A DNA stretch of 64,000 nt, from assembly GCA_035235625.1 (NCBI GenBank), contig CP141145.1:1488001-1552000 (forward strand), in the 5' to 3' direction. The position numbers and the translations under genes were made by a program. Below are positions 32,757 through 44,100 of this stretch, piece after piece (position 1 is the first letter of the stretch; every line of letters begins with the position of its first letter). The notes beneath the pieces are model-generated. The model saw nothing but the letters and a program-made list of their open reading frames with translations. It ran no database searches and was not told where the DNA came from. The DNA comes from Saururus chinensis. Its lineage: Eukaryota > Streptophyta > Magnoliopsida > Piperales > Saururaceae.

Positions 32757-35700
32757 ATGGCAAGGTGAGATCCTACAACTATGTATGGTTAATTGAAGAA
32801 GCAAATATCTTGTTTAGCAGTATTATATGCTTTGGTTTGAAATTTATTGAGATTGTGTGATGAAATTCATAATAGGTGTGTAAATTGGATGTATGTACTT
32901 TTATGATTAGTGTATGTGATGTCGTAAGATAAATTTGATATAAATATTTGAAGAATGTGATCTTATGATAAATTTTGAAAAAGGAAATCTCTGATGCAAA
33001 AAAATAATGTATGTAGGATGAGGAAGAAAAATATAGCAGATTAGTTAAGTTGGAGCCGTGCTCTAATAGAAGCATTATTGTATGCCACAAACGAATTTAA
33101 CTGATATGGCCTAACTGTTGACTGGTACATTATAGTTTAGTCTTGAAAATAAATTGTGTGGTCAATATACATGGGTAGATTGATCTTGTCAAATGTAGAT
33201 TGTGTGTTTGGTGCTTAGTGAATGGTAGACCATTTAAACAAAGGACACATGCTTAGAACAAGGTTAACTGGTAGGGCCTAACTATTGACTGGTGGGATTT
33301 ATGCATCTTTTATTGACGTGCCAAGTATGAGTGTGGGTCTTTCATGTTCTCAATTGTATAATGTGTGTTTGGGGCTTAGCTTACATAGATTACTTTTACG
33401 AAATATAAAAGAAAGTGACAAAATTAAGGGTCAAAATGTAGTTGCTAGGCTACATCTGAAAATTGTTTGCTCAACAGTTACCTTTTTTTACTATTCTCTG
33501 TGATATGTGATATGACAAAAATTAAGGGTAGACCCTTTAAGCAAGTACACATGCTTAAAATAATATTAACTGATAGGGCCTAACTGTTGACTGGTAGTAG
33601 TTAGGCAGCTTTTATTGTTGTGCCAATTGCATTGTCTACGGCTTTATGCTACACCTGTAAATTTTTTCCTCAACAGTGGCCTTTTTTTTACCTTTCTCTG
33701 TGATATAAGATATGAGGAAAATCACGGGTATACCATTTAAGCTAGTACACATGCTTAAAATAATGTTAATTGATAGGGCCTAACTGTTGACTGGTAGTCT
33801 TTAGTCATAATTTATTTCTGTGCAAATTGCATTGTCTATGGCTTTATGCTACACATGTAAATTTTTTGCTCAATAGTGGCCTTTTTTTACCCTTCTCTGT
33901 GATATATGATATGAGGAAAATCAAGGTAGACCATTTAAGCAAGTACACATGCTTAAAATAATGTTAACTGATAGTGCCTAACTGTTGACTGGTAGTCGTT
34001 AGTCATAATTTATTTTTGTGTAAATTGCATTGTCTACGGCTTAATGCTACACTTGTAAATTTTTTGCTCAATAGTGGCTTTTTCTACCATCCAATGTGAT
34101 ATGTGATATTATGAAAATCAAGGGTAGACCCTTTATGCAAGTACACCTGCTTAAAACAATGTTAACTGATAGGTCCTAACTGTTGACTGATAGTCTTTAG
34201 GCATCTTTTATTGGTGTACAAAGTGCACTGTGTCGGCTGTAGGCTACATATGTAAATTGTTTGCAAACTAGTGTCCTTTTTTTACCATCCTCTGTGATAT
34301 GTGATATTATGAAAATCAAGGGTAGACCCTTTAAACAAGTACACCTGCTTAAAACAATGTTAACTGATAGGGCCTAACTGATATTGTTTGTTTGATTATT
34401 TGGATAGTGTACGTAAGTTATATTGTCAAACTGATATTGTGTGTTTGGTGCATGTGTTTGATATACTACAAAATTTGATTGTGTGATTCAAAATAGGTTC
34501 TGTTCATTTACATATTTGCCGATATGTATGTTGTGCGTGTGGGTTACATGCCAAATTATGACCCATGCTCAGCTTGAAGATACCAAGTAATGACCATTTA
34601 AGTGAACTGTTAAACATTACAGGGTGAAGCTACCAAGTAATGCGGAAGTGATCTTCAAGCCAGTTGAAAGTGATAAGGGTAGAGCCCATGAGGGCGACCC
34701 TCAACCCAAATCAACATATGCTTACATACGGAGGCTCAAAGAGCATTTCAATAAGCATAGAAGACAAGCAACACTATTCGAAAGATCATGTTTCGGTAAA
34801 TACATGCAGCTGGACATAGAGAAGTTCATGTTCCCACTTCAAGCCTTGCACCACATCATAAAAATACATCAAGGAGAGTATAGGTTTCAAGTGACAGAAG
34901 CCTATTCGATGAAGTTGTTACCCATAGAATTTGCCCATGTAACCGGTCTGCGTATGGCTGATGTGCTCCCATCCCTTCCAACAGTGCCAAAAGTTTTGAG
35001 AAAGGACTCCCTAGTTTGTAGGGTGTTCGTCAAGAAGAAGCTTCACATTACGAAGGAGCAGATATACCAGAAGCTCATCATAAGCAAAAGTGATGAAGAC
35101 GCGGTGAAGTTGGCCTGCATACTAGTGTTGGCTTCTTTCATTGTGGGCAGAGGGTGGGAGCATAAGGTGGACCGGCGGTTTTTTTTGTTGGCTGATGATG
35201 TGGAGGAATTTGATTCATATCCATGGGGTAATATTGCATATTGGGACACCCTCCATGGCTTGGAGGAAGCAAGGAAGGCCCTTACCAAAACCATTTACAT
35301 TGTGCATGTATTTGTACCAGCACTGTTGGTACGTTTTTTTTGGGTATTTTGATTGAGGTTTTAATGTACTATGCTGCATATGCGATTATGACATTTATGT
35401 CTATGGTTTGAATATGTAGGTTTGGGCAATGGAAAGGATTCCTCTGCTTGGGGACTTATGTGCGAGAAGAGTACAAGATGTTTATCCTAGATTGCTGAAT
35501 TGGGACAACTATAAGAAGCTCAGTTATGATGCAATTGATAAAGCAATTTTTGGCGGAGAGAAGGTACTATATTGTCGTTTGTCGACTTAGAATGACTTAT
35601 AATTTGCAAATGACATATATGATGACTGATAATGAACATATTTTTGTCTTTTAGGTGTTGGTGCACAGGCGCTTGGAGTTGACCCAAGCTGAGTCTGATG

Positions 35701-37945
35701 AGGAGATTGTCCAATCTGCTACAGGGCTATAGAATTTTTTGAAGGGGGACCGGATAATTTTTGATAAATCTAAGCTCCCCGTCGGTGGTGCCCTGCCAGA
35801 GGAACAAGTAGAAGTGGATATGGAGGAGGATCCTCAGCGAGGTCATGAAACAGTTGTTTCTTTTGTTGATGAGGTGCGGCCTAATGGAAGTGGACAACCC
35901 CATGCTCCAGAAAGACAAAATGTGCATATCCAATTGGACTAGATAAAGGCCACATTAGTCAAGCTAGCTAGCACAGTTGACCTCATTTAGCTAAAATAGG
36001 ATGCATTCGACCGGTTGGAGGCCAAGGTAGACAAATTGTCTCAAGATGTTTCAGCTTTGTTGTCCATGAAGGGGAGGTCATCAGACCCATTTGAGGTTAG
36101 CTACAGTCAATTAAACATCATGACTTCTGACTAGTGTTAAGTTTTATTATTCTTGTATTTCGACAATAATCATAGTATGGTTTACAATATTGACCAGGAC
36201 GGGAAGGATGTTGGATATGATTATGTTGCTGATGATGGAGCACATAAAAACCCCATCAATGAATCTTCTTGTCCGCAAGTTAGTTACCTCACAATTTTAT
36301 TCATATGAAGGATTTGCGTTTGAATACCTCAATCCTATACGTATATTTCGTTATTGCCGCACATTATGCTAATATTTTTATATTATGACGTGCACTTTTA
36401 CTCACACGTGCAATTTTTCAAAGGAAATAGTCACAGATGTAGTTCTCCCATTTGATGGTGCATCTGGTGTGGCGGTTGGGGGGGCAGGGGTTGACATTGG
36501 GAGTGATGCCCCAAGAGTTAAAGAGGTTGTGCCCTCCGATGTCCATGGGAGGAAGAGGACTGCCAACAAATATGTAAGGACCCCTTACACGGCACCAAGG
36601 AGAAGCAAGAGGAGGTTGGTGAGGGGACCAAGTGATGTGGCAGAGGATGAGACTGCTGGCGAGCCCTTAAACGACGACGATGTTCAATGCGAGGGAGAAG
36701 AAGATGGGCAGGCTAACATTGACTTGGCGAACCAATTACTAGATCAAATTGAAGAAGGGGGACATTTAGGTACTACCAACCAATCGAAGTGACAAAATCC
36801 AATAGGGCAAGAAGTCCACAGAAGCAAGATATGTGGACTCGTTGCTCTCTCAGAGATAGCATTGCTGGAGTTGGCATGTCCTAAACCACATAAGTTAACA
36901 CCAGAAGAAGAAAAAACCCTTTGAAAGAGCCTTAGAAAGGGTTGGAAATCTGAGTGAGTTATAGCATAGTACTCAGTTACATACACATTTCAATTCAATA
37001 TCGATTAATTTCATATTTCATTGCCATAAATATGTGTTGACATTTGGAGCAATCATAATTGAACAGCCGGCCGAAAATTGGTGGAATCCAGCTGACATCT
37101 GAGTTTATACGGTCTATTATGCAGCAGCATAGGTGGCTTTGGGATAATGTATGTGCGAATTTTAATTGTACACAATAATAGTGATTCAGATTTTCATCCC
37201 TATTATATACTATACTAATTCGATGTTCGATTCATCTGATATAGCATATTGATGCGTATGTGCTGGCATTGCAGAAGAAGGCCCTTGGGCACCCAACTAC
37301 TAAGTAAGCCTTCCATCTTGTACATTTTATGGTAGGCCTTCTTTTTTTTTAATATCATATTTAACTGACAACTGCTAACTACTTGACTGACGTCTGTTTC
37401 TAATTCCACAGGAGCTTATGAGGATGGATGCATCTACCCTCCTCAGCATTTACGCATCGATGAAGGAAAAGGATGCAACTGTCTCCAGAGCCGCCGTTGC
37501 AGACGCATGGCCAGAAGTTCCGACCAATATGATGAAGGTGAATGAAAAAGACTTCTGGGAATATGAGCTCCACCACTTCCCTCTTCATGTAAATGGTAAC
37601 CATTGGACTCTCATTCTTCTAGACTTGAGGAAGGATGTCCTATACATCATGGACCCATATTACTCTGGCATTGAGGTAGATCAGTACTACAAGAAATTGG
37701 CGATCCTCAGACATGTATTGCCAATAGTTGTGTTGAAATTGGGATATGCAGCAGCTGCTACCTTGCGGCTCCCGGTGAGAGAGATAACCGGACACCCACA
37801 ACAAATCAACAACAATGATTGTGGCATCTGCGTATGCATTTATATGTGGTACCTGTCGCATGGGTACCGATTTAGCTTTACCGGAGAGGACATTCTCTTC
37901 ATGAGACATAGGGTTGCATACCAAATTCTGCAAAATTCCATATGA
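32757..37945 (+). pseudogene. ULP1-like C48 peptidase gene of the MULE (DUF1985-type N-terminus), multi-exon
   Basis: Model: tiny first exon ATGGCAAG (32757-32764), an 1858-bp intron, then exons 34623-35328, 35420-35563, 35655-36095, 36198-36278 and 36424 to about 36790. Less certain exons follow near 36830-36900, 37066-37150 and 37246-37303, and a last exon 37414-37945. The exons between 34623 and 36278 have GT/AG borders and join in phase. Exon 2 is DUF1985-like (FCSKYMQL-type start, RRFFLLADDVEEFDSYPWGN). The middle is acidic and charged. The last exon is a complete-looking C48 core: His62 in GNHWTL, Asp79 in YIMDPYY, Gln129 and Cys135 in QQINNNDCGI, numbered from the Met at 37418. Four in-frame TAGs (35730, 35940, 35988, 35997) break exon 4. 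C48 enzymes cleave SUMO-like modifiers; the role in the transposon is unknown. Confidence 0.82.
33090..34390 (+). repeat. Left subterminal array of the MULE, about 198-bp units
   Basis: Near-regular units carry GTTAACTGATA, three variable bases, then CCTAACTGTTGACTGGTAG. The CTAACTGTTGACTGG core starts at 33111, 33278, 33580, 33780, 33978 and 34176, with a truncated copy at about 34373. From 33580 on the period is 197-200 bp. Each unit also has AAGTACACATGCTTAAAATA and TGTGATATGTGATAT. The array lies within the proposed first intron of the C48 gene. Confidence 0.9.
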
Positions 37946-38694
37946 CGACCATTTTCTTGACAGTAGATGTGGATTAACTTGATAGTGTTTGTCATTGACT
38001 ATGTGATTCAGTTTGTATGAATACTTTATGGAGGAGTACCATAATTGATTAATGTTTAAGGTGAATCTTGAAGTTATTTGTGTCGTTACAAGACTAATAG
38101 AATTTTATGTTTTTGTATAGTTTTTGGCTGAAGTTGATTGATGAGAAATCAATATTCTTTGTATGACATTGTTCTGAAAACACATCCATTAACTATAGAT
38201 GATAATGGACAGGTTGCATTGCCATATTTGATGGTACGATATGAATGAGATATTGTTCCTGATTGGTTAGGTTTGGTCCAAATTGTGCATGTGCAGTAAT
38301 GAAGGCCGTTGAGCAATTAAGAATTTGTGATTCATAAGAATCAATATGTTCATAATTTCGTTCAGCCGAAAAAGATGTGTCATTGCTAAAAAACGTATTC
38401 GTTCAGATAACAGGGGATTTTCCTATGAAACCCCTTTGGGAGAGAACTCAAATATGGCTGCATGACTTGATTGGGTTTTGATTGACAACTTCTAACCCTT
38501 AAACCAATTTGCCTGGTGATAAATAAGGAGATTGATATTATAAACTGGTACTTGAAGTATTGTTTTATATTAATTTAGACAAAAAAAGACACATTGAGAG
38601 TTGAAGTTTCAGCACATGGATTTTATGGTTAAATTGCCAACATATTGTGCCACAATCAGAAATAAAAGTTTTCCAAAATATGTCGTCAAGCAAA

Positions 38695-39630
38695 CTACAA
38701 TGGTGCGACTTTGTCCACTACGAATGGTCTCTTGCGCAATTTGTCCTCAAGCGTACATGCATTGAGCTCAGCCACTTGTCTCATTTTCTTCTTTCTCTTC
38801 CCCTTTGCGGTTTGATGGCTGATCTTCAATTGGATTGGACATGGATGACGCATCTTCTTGATTTCTTTACCACCCAACTTGTATACTACCTATGGGAATT
38901 GGTTAGATGTTGACAACTTTTGGTTAGCATGAGGTGATGATGGGGGCTGGCCATGAGATGAAGCGGGTGTAGCTATGGATGGACGAGGAGTATGTCCACC
39001 GACCAGGTTCTCTCCAATTACAGCGGTACAAGTATTGCGATAGTGACCATATTATTTGCACGTACGACATTCTACTCTCCGTTTTTCTTCACCTCGAGAT
39101 AGAATTCTCTTCTTCTTCATCCGACCCGGTCGTGCCTTATCCTTTGGAGGCCTCAAATTAAGGCTCTTCACATCTTCAGGAGTTTCCCATCGTTTATGTT
39201 TGAGTACTAGATAAACTCCCTTCCTATAGATTTGCCTATAAGTTTCCGTTGTGTAGAACGGGGAGCAATAGTCAACATAATTTAGTCTTCGGTGGCTACA
39301 TGCTGCCAACGCATGTTCACAGGGCAACTCTATAATTACTATAGACTCAGACGATGAAGATGTTAAATATAAGGTGGGAAACATAGATAAGGTGTAACAC
39401 CATATCTATGTTCCCTACCTTAAGTTTAACATCTTCATTGTCCGAGTCTATAGGAATTATGGTTTTATACTTCCACCTGCAATCACCAACACCTAATGAT
39501 GAAACTATGTTATATGCATAATGTTTACTCTCCAAATACATCCCATCTTTTGATCTTGCATAATCACTCTATACACTGTGAAACTGTCTGGCACCTCAAT
39601 GTTGGCCTCCACCTACTTGGTCTCTGCCCT
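38695..39630 (-). pseudogene. MULE transposase (mudrA-like) C-terminal remnant: SWIM and zinc knuckle
   Basis: MULE transposases have a DDE core, a SWIM zinc finger and often a CCHC tail. Here the minus strand keeps the SWIM end (ELPCEHALAACSHRRLNYVD, YCSPFYTTETYRQIY) and the LNLRPPKDKARPGRMKKKRI linker. The knuckle CRTCK-stop-YGHYRNTC has TAA in place of an expected Gln. A basic tail follows, with one more TAG, and ends at 38695. The first SWIM cysteine pair lies upstream near 39500 and is separated by the foldback at 39340-39452. No DDE core is found up to the right arm. The gene is convergent to the C48 gene. Confidence 0.82.
39340..39452. repeat. Foldback insertion in the transposase remnant
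   Basis: Two 55-base arms (39340-39394, 39398-39452) with a 3-base loop are reverse complements except for seven positions. Arms start TATAGACTCRGAC and end near CATAGATAWGGTG. The flanks share TAATT. It splits the SWIM motif, so it is younger than the transposase. MITE or local inverted duplication. Confidence 0.85.
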
Positions 39631-39719
39631 GGCTTCTCCTCCACTGCCCCTTGCATGCCTCAAGGAGGTGGACATATAAGTGTACTGCGGTGAAGTGAAG
39701 GGATAGATTTAGTCGAAAT

Positions 39720-40630
39720 CAGTTAACTACCAGTCAATAATTAATTGAAATTAGTTAACTATTTTCTAACCATATATTCTACGTTATACGGTATCGTCGT
39801 CAATAAATATTAGATCACACCATACTCATGATAGTATAACACAAATTGCGCAAATCTAATGAACTCGCGATGTACTTTGGAAAATATAAGACTCTTACCA
39901 TCTACCAGTCAACAGTTAGGATGTATTAGTTAACTTTGTATTATTCCATCTACTAGGTCATATGGTATACTACTCGTTATATAGCATATCACAACATTCA
40001 AACCTTCATTGTAAACCCATATTGAGCACATCTAATGACCACACAATGTACTTTGAAAAATGAAAAACCTCCAACCATCTACCAGTCAACAGTTACGATT
40101 CATTAGTTAACTTTATTTTAACCATAAAAACTAGGTTATATGGTCTCCTACACACTAGATATCAAATCACATCAATGGCATGACTAAAACTAATTACGTG
40201 TATTTTCCTTACTTACCCTAACAACAAAACATACTATTCATTTACTTACTTTCCATCTATTAAAATATATTACAAGCATACTAAGCACCAAACACAGAAG
40301 ATCAAGTTGACATATTTACTTAATAACACTCTTATTTATCCACCCATATGTAAACATAACTATTACAAATCTAATGAACTCGCAATGTACTTCGAAAAAT
40401 ATAAGCCTCTTACCATCTACCAGTCAATAATTAGGATGTATCAGTTAACTTTGTATTATTCCATCTACTAGGTCATATGGTATACTACTCGTTATATAGC
40501 ATATCACAACATTCAAACCTTCATTGTAAACCCATCTTGAGCACATCTAATGACCACACAATGTACTTTGAAAAATAAAAAACCTCCTACCATCTACCAG
40601 TCAACAGTTAGGATTCATCAGTTAACTTTG
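39720..40630 (-). repeat. Right subterminal array of the MULE, about 176-bp units, inverted to the left array
   Basis: CTACCAGTCAACAGTTAG-type cores at 39727, 39902, 40079, 40418 and 40594 are the reverse complement of the left-arm motif. Outside them sits GTTAAC at the same spacing as in the left arm. Period 175-177 bp, with one unit near 40250 replaced by other sequence. AATGTACTTTGRAAAAT and ATATGGTMTMCTACTC recur in each unit. Confidence 0.88.
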
Positions 40631-41370
40631 TTTTAACTATATAAACTAGGTTATATGGTCTCCTACTCACTAGATATCAGATCACATCATAGTCATGAGT
40701 AAATGAATTAACTATATAACTATATAGCCTTAGAAGATCCAAAGCGAGTGCCTTGAAATTATGTGTGTGTCGAAAGCAAATGAGAAGAATTGATCATCAT
40801 AAAAAAAACTAATGAGAAGCTCATAAAATGGTGTTGTTTATTCTCTATCATTTATTAAGATATAAGCCCCACTGAAATAGAAAAAAAAAACAACTTTTGT
40901 GACCAACCCATATAGATCTAAAGAATTTTTTCCATACATAAATACAGAAATCTATTCCCTGTCACAAAAAAAATGAAGGAATAATCCAAAAATCGATGCA
41001 AAAAACATGCTGGGAGAGGAAGTAGTTGGACAAAATTCTCCCTATTGTCAAAGAGAATATTAGTAAACAGCCTCTCTCCAAATCCACTATTTAGAAAATA
41101 TTTTCTCTTACACTTAAATTAAAACCACCAAAGGCTCATTTGAAGTCCTTAGCAGAGACATAATCATCAACACATATATTAAGCATTAAGTCCAACAAGA
41201 TAATGAACTCAACCATAATATGAACTACTTGGCAACTATAAACACTGATTGCAAATTATAATCAATGATTGCAACTAAATATTATGGAATCATTACATGA
41301 ACAGAGCTACAATACAAAAAAGTAGAATTGAAAAGGTATTAGTGATATCACGCATAAGTGAAAATTATGC

Positions 41371-41876
41371 CATAAAGGAGAACCTAAAAGAAACAACCAT
41401 GCAAAAGACAAAAAAAATCACAATGCAGAGGAACTCTTACCACAACCCAACCTGGCCAGCAAAACAAATATGAAAACTCAAGAAAATAGAACCTGAGAAA
41501 ATAAAAAGAATTACACAGCAAGCAAAGCAAATGTTTTTGGGCAAGCATATCATAAAGTATCTATTTAACAAAACATAGAGAAAATCATGCAGAAAAAAAA
41601 TTAAATGGATGTATTTGTGCAGGAATTGTATGCAATTTTATATAAGTTTATATAATTAATGGCAGAAATATAAAGGAGAACCTAAAAGAAACAACAATGA
41701 CAAAGACCAAAAAAATCACAGTGCAGAGGAACCCGACACGGCCAGCAAAACAAATATTAAAACTCAAGAAAATAGAATGTGAGAAAATAAAAATAATTAC
41801 ACAACAAGCATAGCAAATGTATCTGGACAAGCAAATAATAAGTATCTATTTGACAGAACATAGAGAAAATTATTTG
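41371..41876. repeat. Direct duplication of about 210 bp in the MULE right arm
   Basis: 41371-41590 and 41669-41876 share GGAGAACCTAAAAGAAACAA, GGCCAGCAAAACAAATAT, ACTCAAGAAAATAGAA and ACATAGAGAAAAT in the same order. Confidence 0.85.
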
Positions 41877-42099
41877 TTGTGAGCAACTTACAGTTTTCAG
41901 GTAGACAAATGCAAATATTTGCTGTGAAATCGCAGCTAGTACAAACATTCAAACAATATCATAAATAATTCATGGATAGACTTCTGAGTGGAAGCAATCA
42001 TATCAAAGAAAATTATAGCACCCATTCTGAGCCAAAAATCATTGAAACTACCTTAATATTTATTTGGTTATGTAAATAATAAGGGATCAAGGATCTTAC

Positions 42100-42440
42100 C
42101 TAGCCAATCGATTATGAAGCCCAAGCTTCAAAGGGCCAATGGATGAAAGCTGCACCAAGGGCACAAAGGCAATGAAAATCTGCCCGAGGACGGGACCGTG
42201 AGCATGGGTAGAGGTAGGACAGAGGAGTGGGAGAGAAGGGGGGCATGAGAGAGGAGGATCGCCTAGACGAGGGAGGAGGAGATTGCAGAGGGAGAGATGG
42301 GGTTGGGGAGAGGTGGATCAGGTTGGCGATCTCTGGTGAGAGACAACTTGCATCACCCAGAAGCCAAAAGTGGAATCGAGGAGGGGAGTTTATTAAGAGA
42401 AAGGGCATATATGCCATTTCGCACCGTACGTGTGGGAGTT
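42100..42440 (-). promoter_or_regulatory. Probable 5' leader exon of the MULE transposase gene
   Basis: Just inside the right TIR the minus strand becomes C/T-rich and ends in a strong donor GGCTAG|GTAAGATCC (exon edge 42100). The left arm has a similar C/T-rich leader (32300-32756) before the C48 start codon. This suggests promoters in both TIRs firing inward, as in MuDR. Confidence 0.45.
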
Positions 42441-42446
42441 TCGCAT

Positions 42447-42535
42447 GTGCGTAAGTCTAATTTTGCAAAACTGAAATTCCTTGCCTATTTTTGTAATTCC
42501 GGCATTTGTTGATTCTATTTCTAAATTTTTTTTCC
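42447..42535 (-). repeat. Right terminal inverted repeat of the MULE
   Basis: Reverse complement of 32167-32253 with a few mismatches. Begins GTGCGTAAGTCTAATTTTG and ends AAATTTTTTTTCC. Confidence 0.92.
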
Positions 42536-42615
42536 AAATGCCAAATTGCTTGCCGCCACATTAATCTCATAATTTTGCCGATTAAATTGTAGATTCTCCT
42601 TTTCGCATGCTGCAG

Positions 42616-43227
42616 AATATTTTCCTCTCAGGATTAGATACAAACTCCACTATGATTGTACGGGCCATGTGCGAGCTCCTGGAAAACAAAAGAGCAATGA
42701 CCCGAGCACAAGAAGTTAGATGGGTTGCGGGAAGCAAAGGTAAAGTTGATGAAGATGACCTTAAAGATCTTCCTTATCTGAATGCAGTGATAAAAGAGAC
42801 ACTCAGGATGCATCCTCCCGGTCCTCTGCTTGTTCCATGCGAAACATGGCAAAAATGTAGAATCAAAGGGTACGAAATCCCTCCCAATGCACAAATCTTG
42901 GTCAATGTGTTCTCTACAAGTCGAGATCCCGTATACTGGAAAGACCCACTAGAGTTCCTACCAGAAAGCTTCTTGAATGACTCCATTGATTTCAAGGGAC
43001 AGAATTTTGAGTTTGTCCCTTTCGGTGCTGGCCGGAGAATTTGTCCCGGTATTCAGTTTGCAGTGTTGATTGTGGAGTTTGCCCATACAACAAACCTGTT
43101 GTACTCTTTCGACTAGGATCTGCCAATAGGCACGAAGGAAGAGGATATCGACGTGACTGAAAAGTATAGAATTAGTGTATGCAAGAAAATTTCACTCACT
43201 GTTGTTCGACTGCCTTTTTGTAATTAG
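42616..43227 (+). pseudogene. CYP71-like cytochrome P450, last exon, decayed
   Basis: Plant CYP71-clade monooxygenases have one intron before the I-helix. A T-rich stretch and acceptor CATGCTGCAG (42606-42615) precede NIFLSGLDTNSTM, the I-helix with the usual AGxDT. Then come KETLRMHPPGPLLVP (K-helix ExxR intact), FLPESF (PERF motif with Arg changed to Ser) and the heme loop FVPFGAGRRICPGI with the thiolate Cys. A TAG at 43114 replaces the Trp of the usual FDW; the frame then runs to TAG 43225-43227. Exon 1 is not found in the window. The MULE target site ends 69 bp upstream of the acceptor, so the MULE sits in what was the intron. Non-functional. Confidence 0.88.
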
Positions 43228-43511
43228 GCTGTCTTTCCGTATTCTAGGCATTTTAAAATTGGCATATGGGGCCAACTGCATCATCTATGAAAAGAGTGCA
43301 GTACTCTTCGTAAGCATATTATGTGTGGCAAGCATAATGAATTGTCATATATTTGGATCCTTAGATCGTCCTTTGTCCCAATCAGCAACAAAAATAAAGA
43401 TTGTCCTTACTGTGGCTAATTTGTATTGATAAAAAAAATATTTTGCCGTATATTCTTATCTATAAATATTTGTCAATACAAAATTAAGTACAGGACCTTC
43501 AAAAGATAATA

Positions 43512-43615
43512 TTCCCTTGGCTGGGTAATAAGTACCTCGATTAGAAAACCAAAGTGAACTGATTTAAGTTCATTTTGGTTTTCTAATTCAAATACTTATT
43601 ATAAGATGGAGGGAT
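43512..43615. mobile_element. Stowaway-like MITE (104 bp)
   Basis: Flanked by TA (43510-43511, 43616-43617). The right TIR read outward, TCCCTCCATCTTATAATAAG, is the Stowaway consensus. The left, TTCCCTTGGCTGGGTAATAA, is degenerate. The interior is a near-perfect hairpin (TTAGAAAACCAAAGTGAAC against GTTCATTTTGGTTTTCTAA). Confidence 0.8.
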
Positions 43616-43617
43616 TA

Positions 43618-44100
43618 ACATTATACACTACAGTAAAAAGGTGTCCAAAAATTCTTTGATTTAGTAATTAGTGTGAATGATAGTGCTAGGAACGTTACTA
43701 CACATTGATCTCTGTTGAAGTATGTCACTTTAGTCGAAAGTCCGGTGTATGATTATTGGAACCACCCAATTCTTCAACCCTTTGTTTTTCAGGGTAAACG
43801 ACAGAGAACCTTGATAAATAGTAACCTAATTTTCCTAAATTAGGAGATTTTCTTATTGTCCAAAGTGTATTCCAATATATATATTCTTGAGACTATTTAT
43901 AGAGGAGAATTGGCTCCCCATTTGGCTCCATTAACTCCCACTTTAATTATGGAGAGTAACTGCCCGGCAGTTATGTGGGGTAACTATCCGACAGTCACAA
44001 CTTCGGGTATCCAAGCATAGGCTCCTTCATTTCTCTTATCCCAACATCTCCACCTCATCTGAGTGGATGTCATGTTCAACCAAAGCCTAATATTTTTTTA
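43618..44100. other. Unassigned AT-rich sequence
   Basis: No gene. CTATTTATAGAGGAG near 43893, followed by C/T-rich text, resembles an LTR promoter region but no ends were found. Confidence 0.35.

Larger units (their letters stand above)
32167..42535. mobile_element. 10.4-kb Mutator-like element (TIR-MULE) carrying a ULP1/C48 gene
   Basis: The left end 32167-32253 and right end 42447-42535 form terminal inverted repeats of about 88 bp with only a few differences. Both contain AAATAGRMTCAACAAATG, TACAAAAATAGGCAAGGAAT and GACTTACGCAC read inward. The exact direct repeat AAATGCCAAAT (32156-32166, 42536-42546) is the target duplication. MULEs make 9-11 bp, so one or two bases may be chance. Inside are a plus-strand C48-protease gene, a minus-strand transposase remnant, and opposing tandem arrays in the two arms. 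ULP1-carrying MULEs are known as Kaonashi. The catalytic transposase core is gone, so this copy would need help to move. Confidence 0.92.

Noticed and set aside
42112..42417. Minus-strand 101-codon ORF, Pro/Ser-rich
   Set aside because: It sits in the C/T-rich leader just inside the right MULE TIR and ends at a splice donor. Better read as 5' leader than as a protein.
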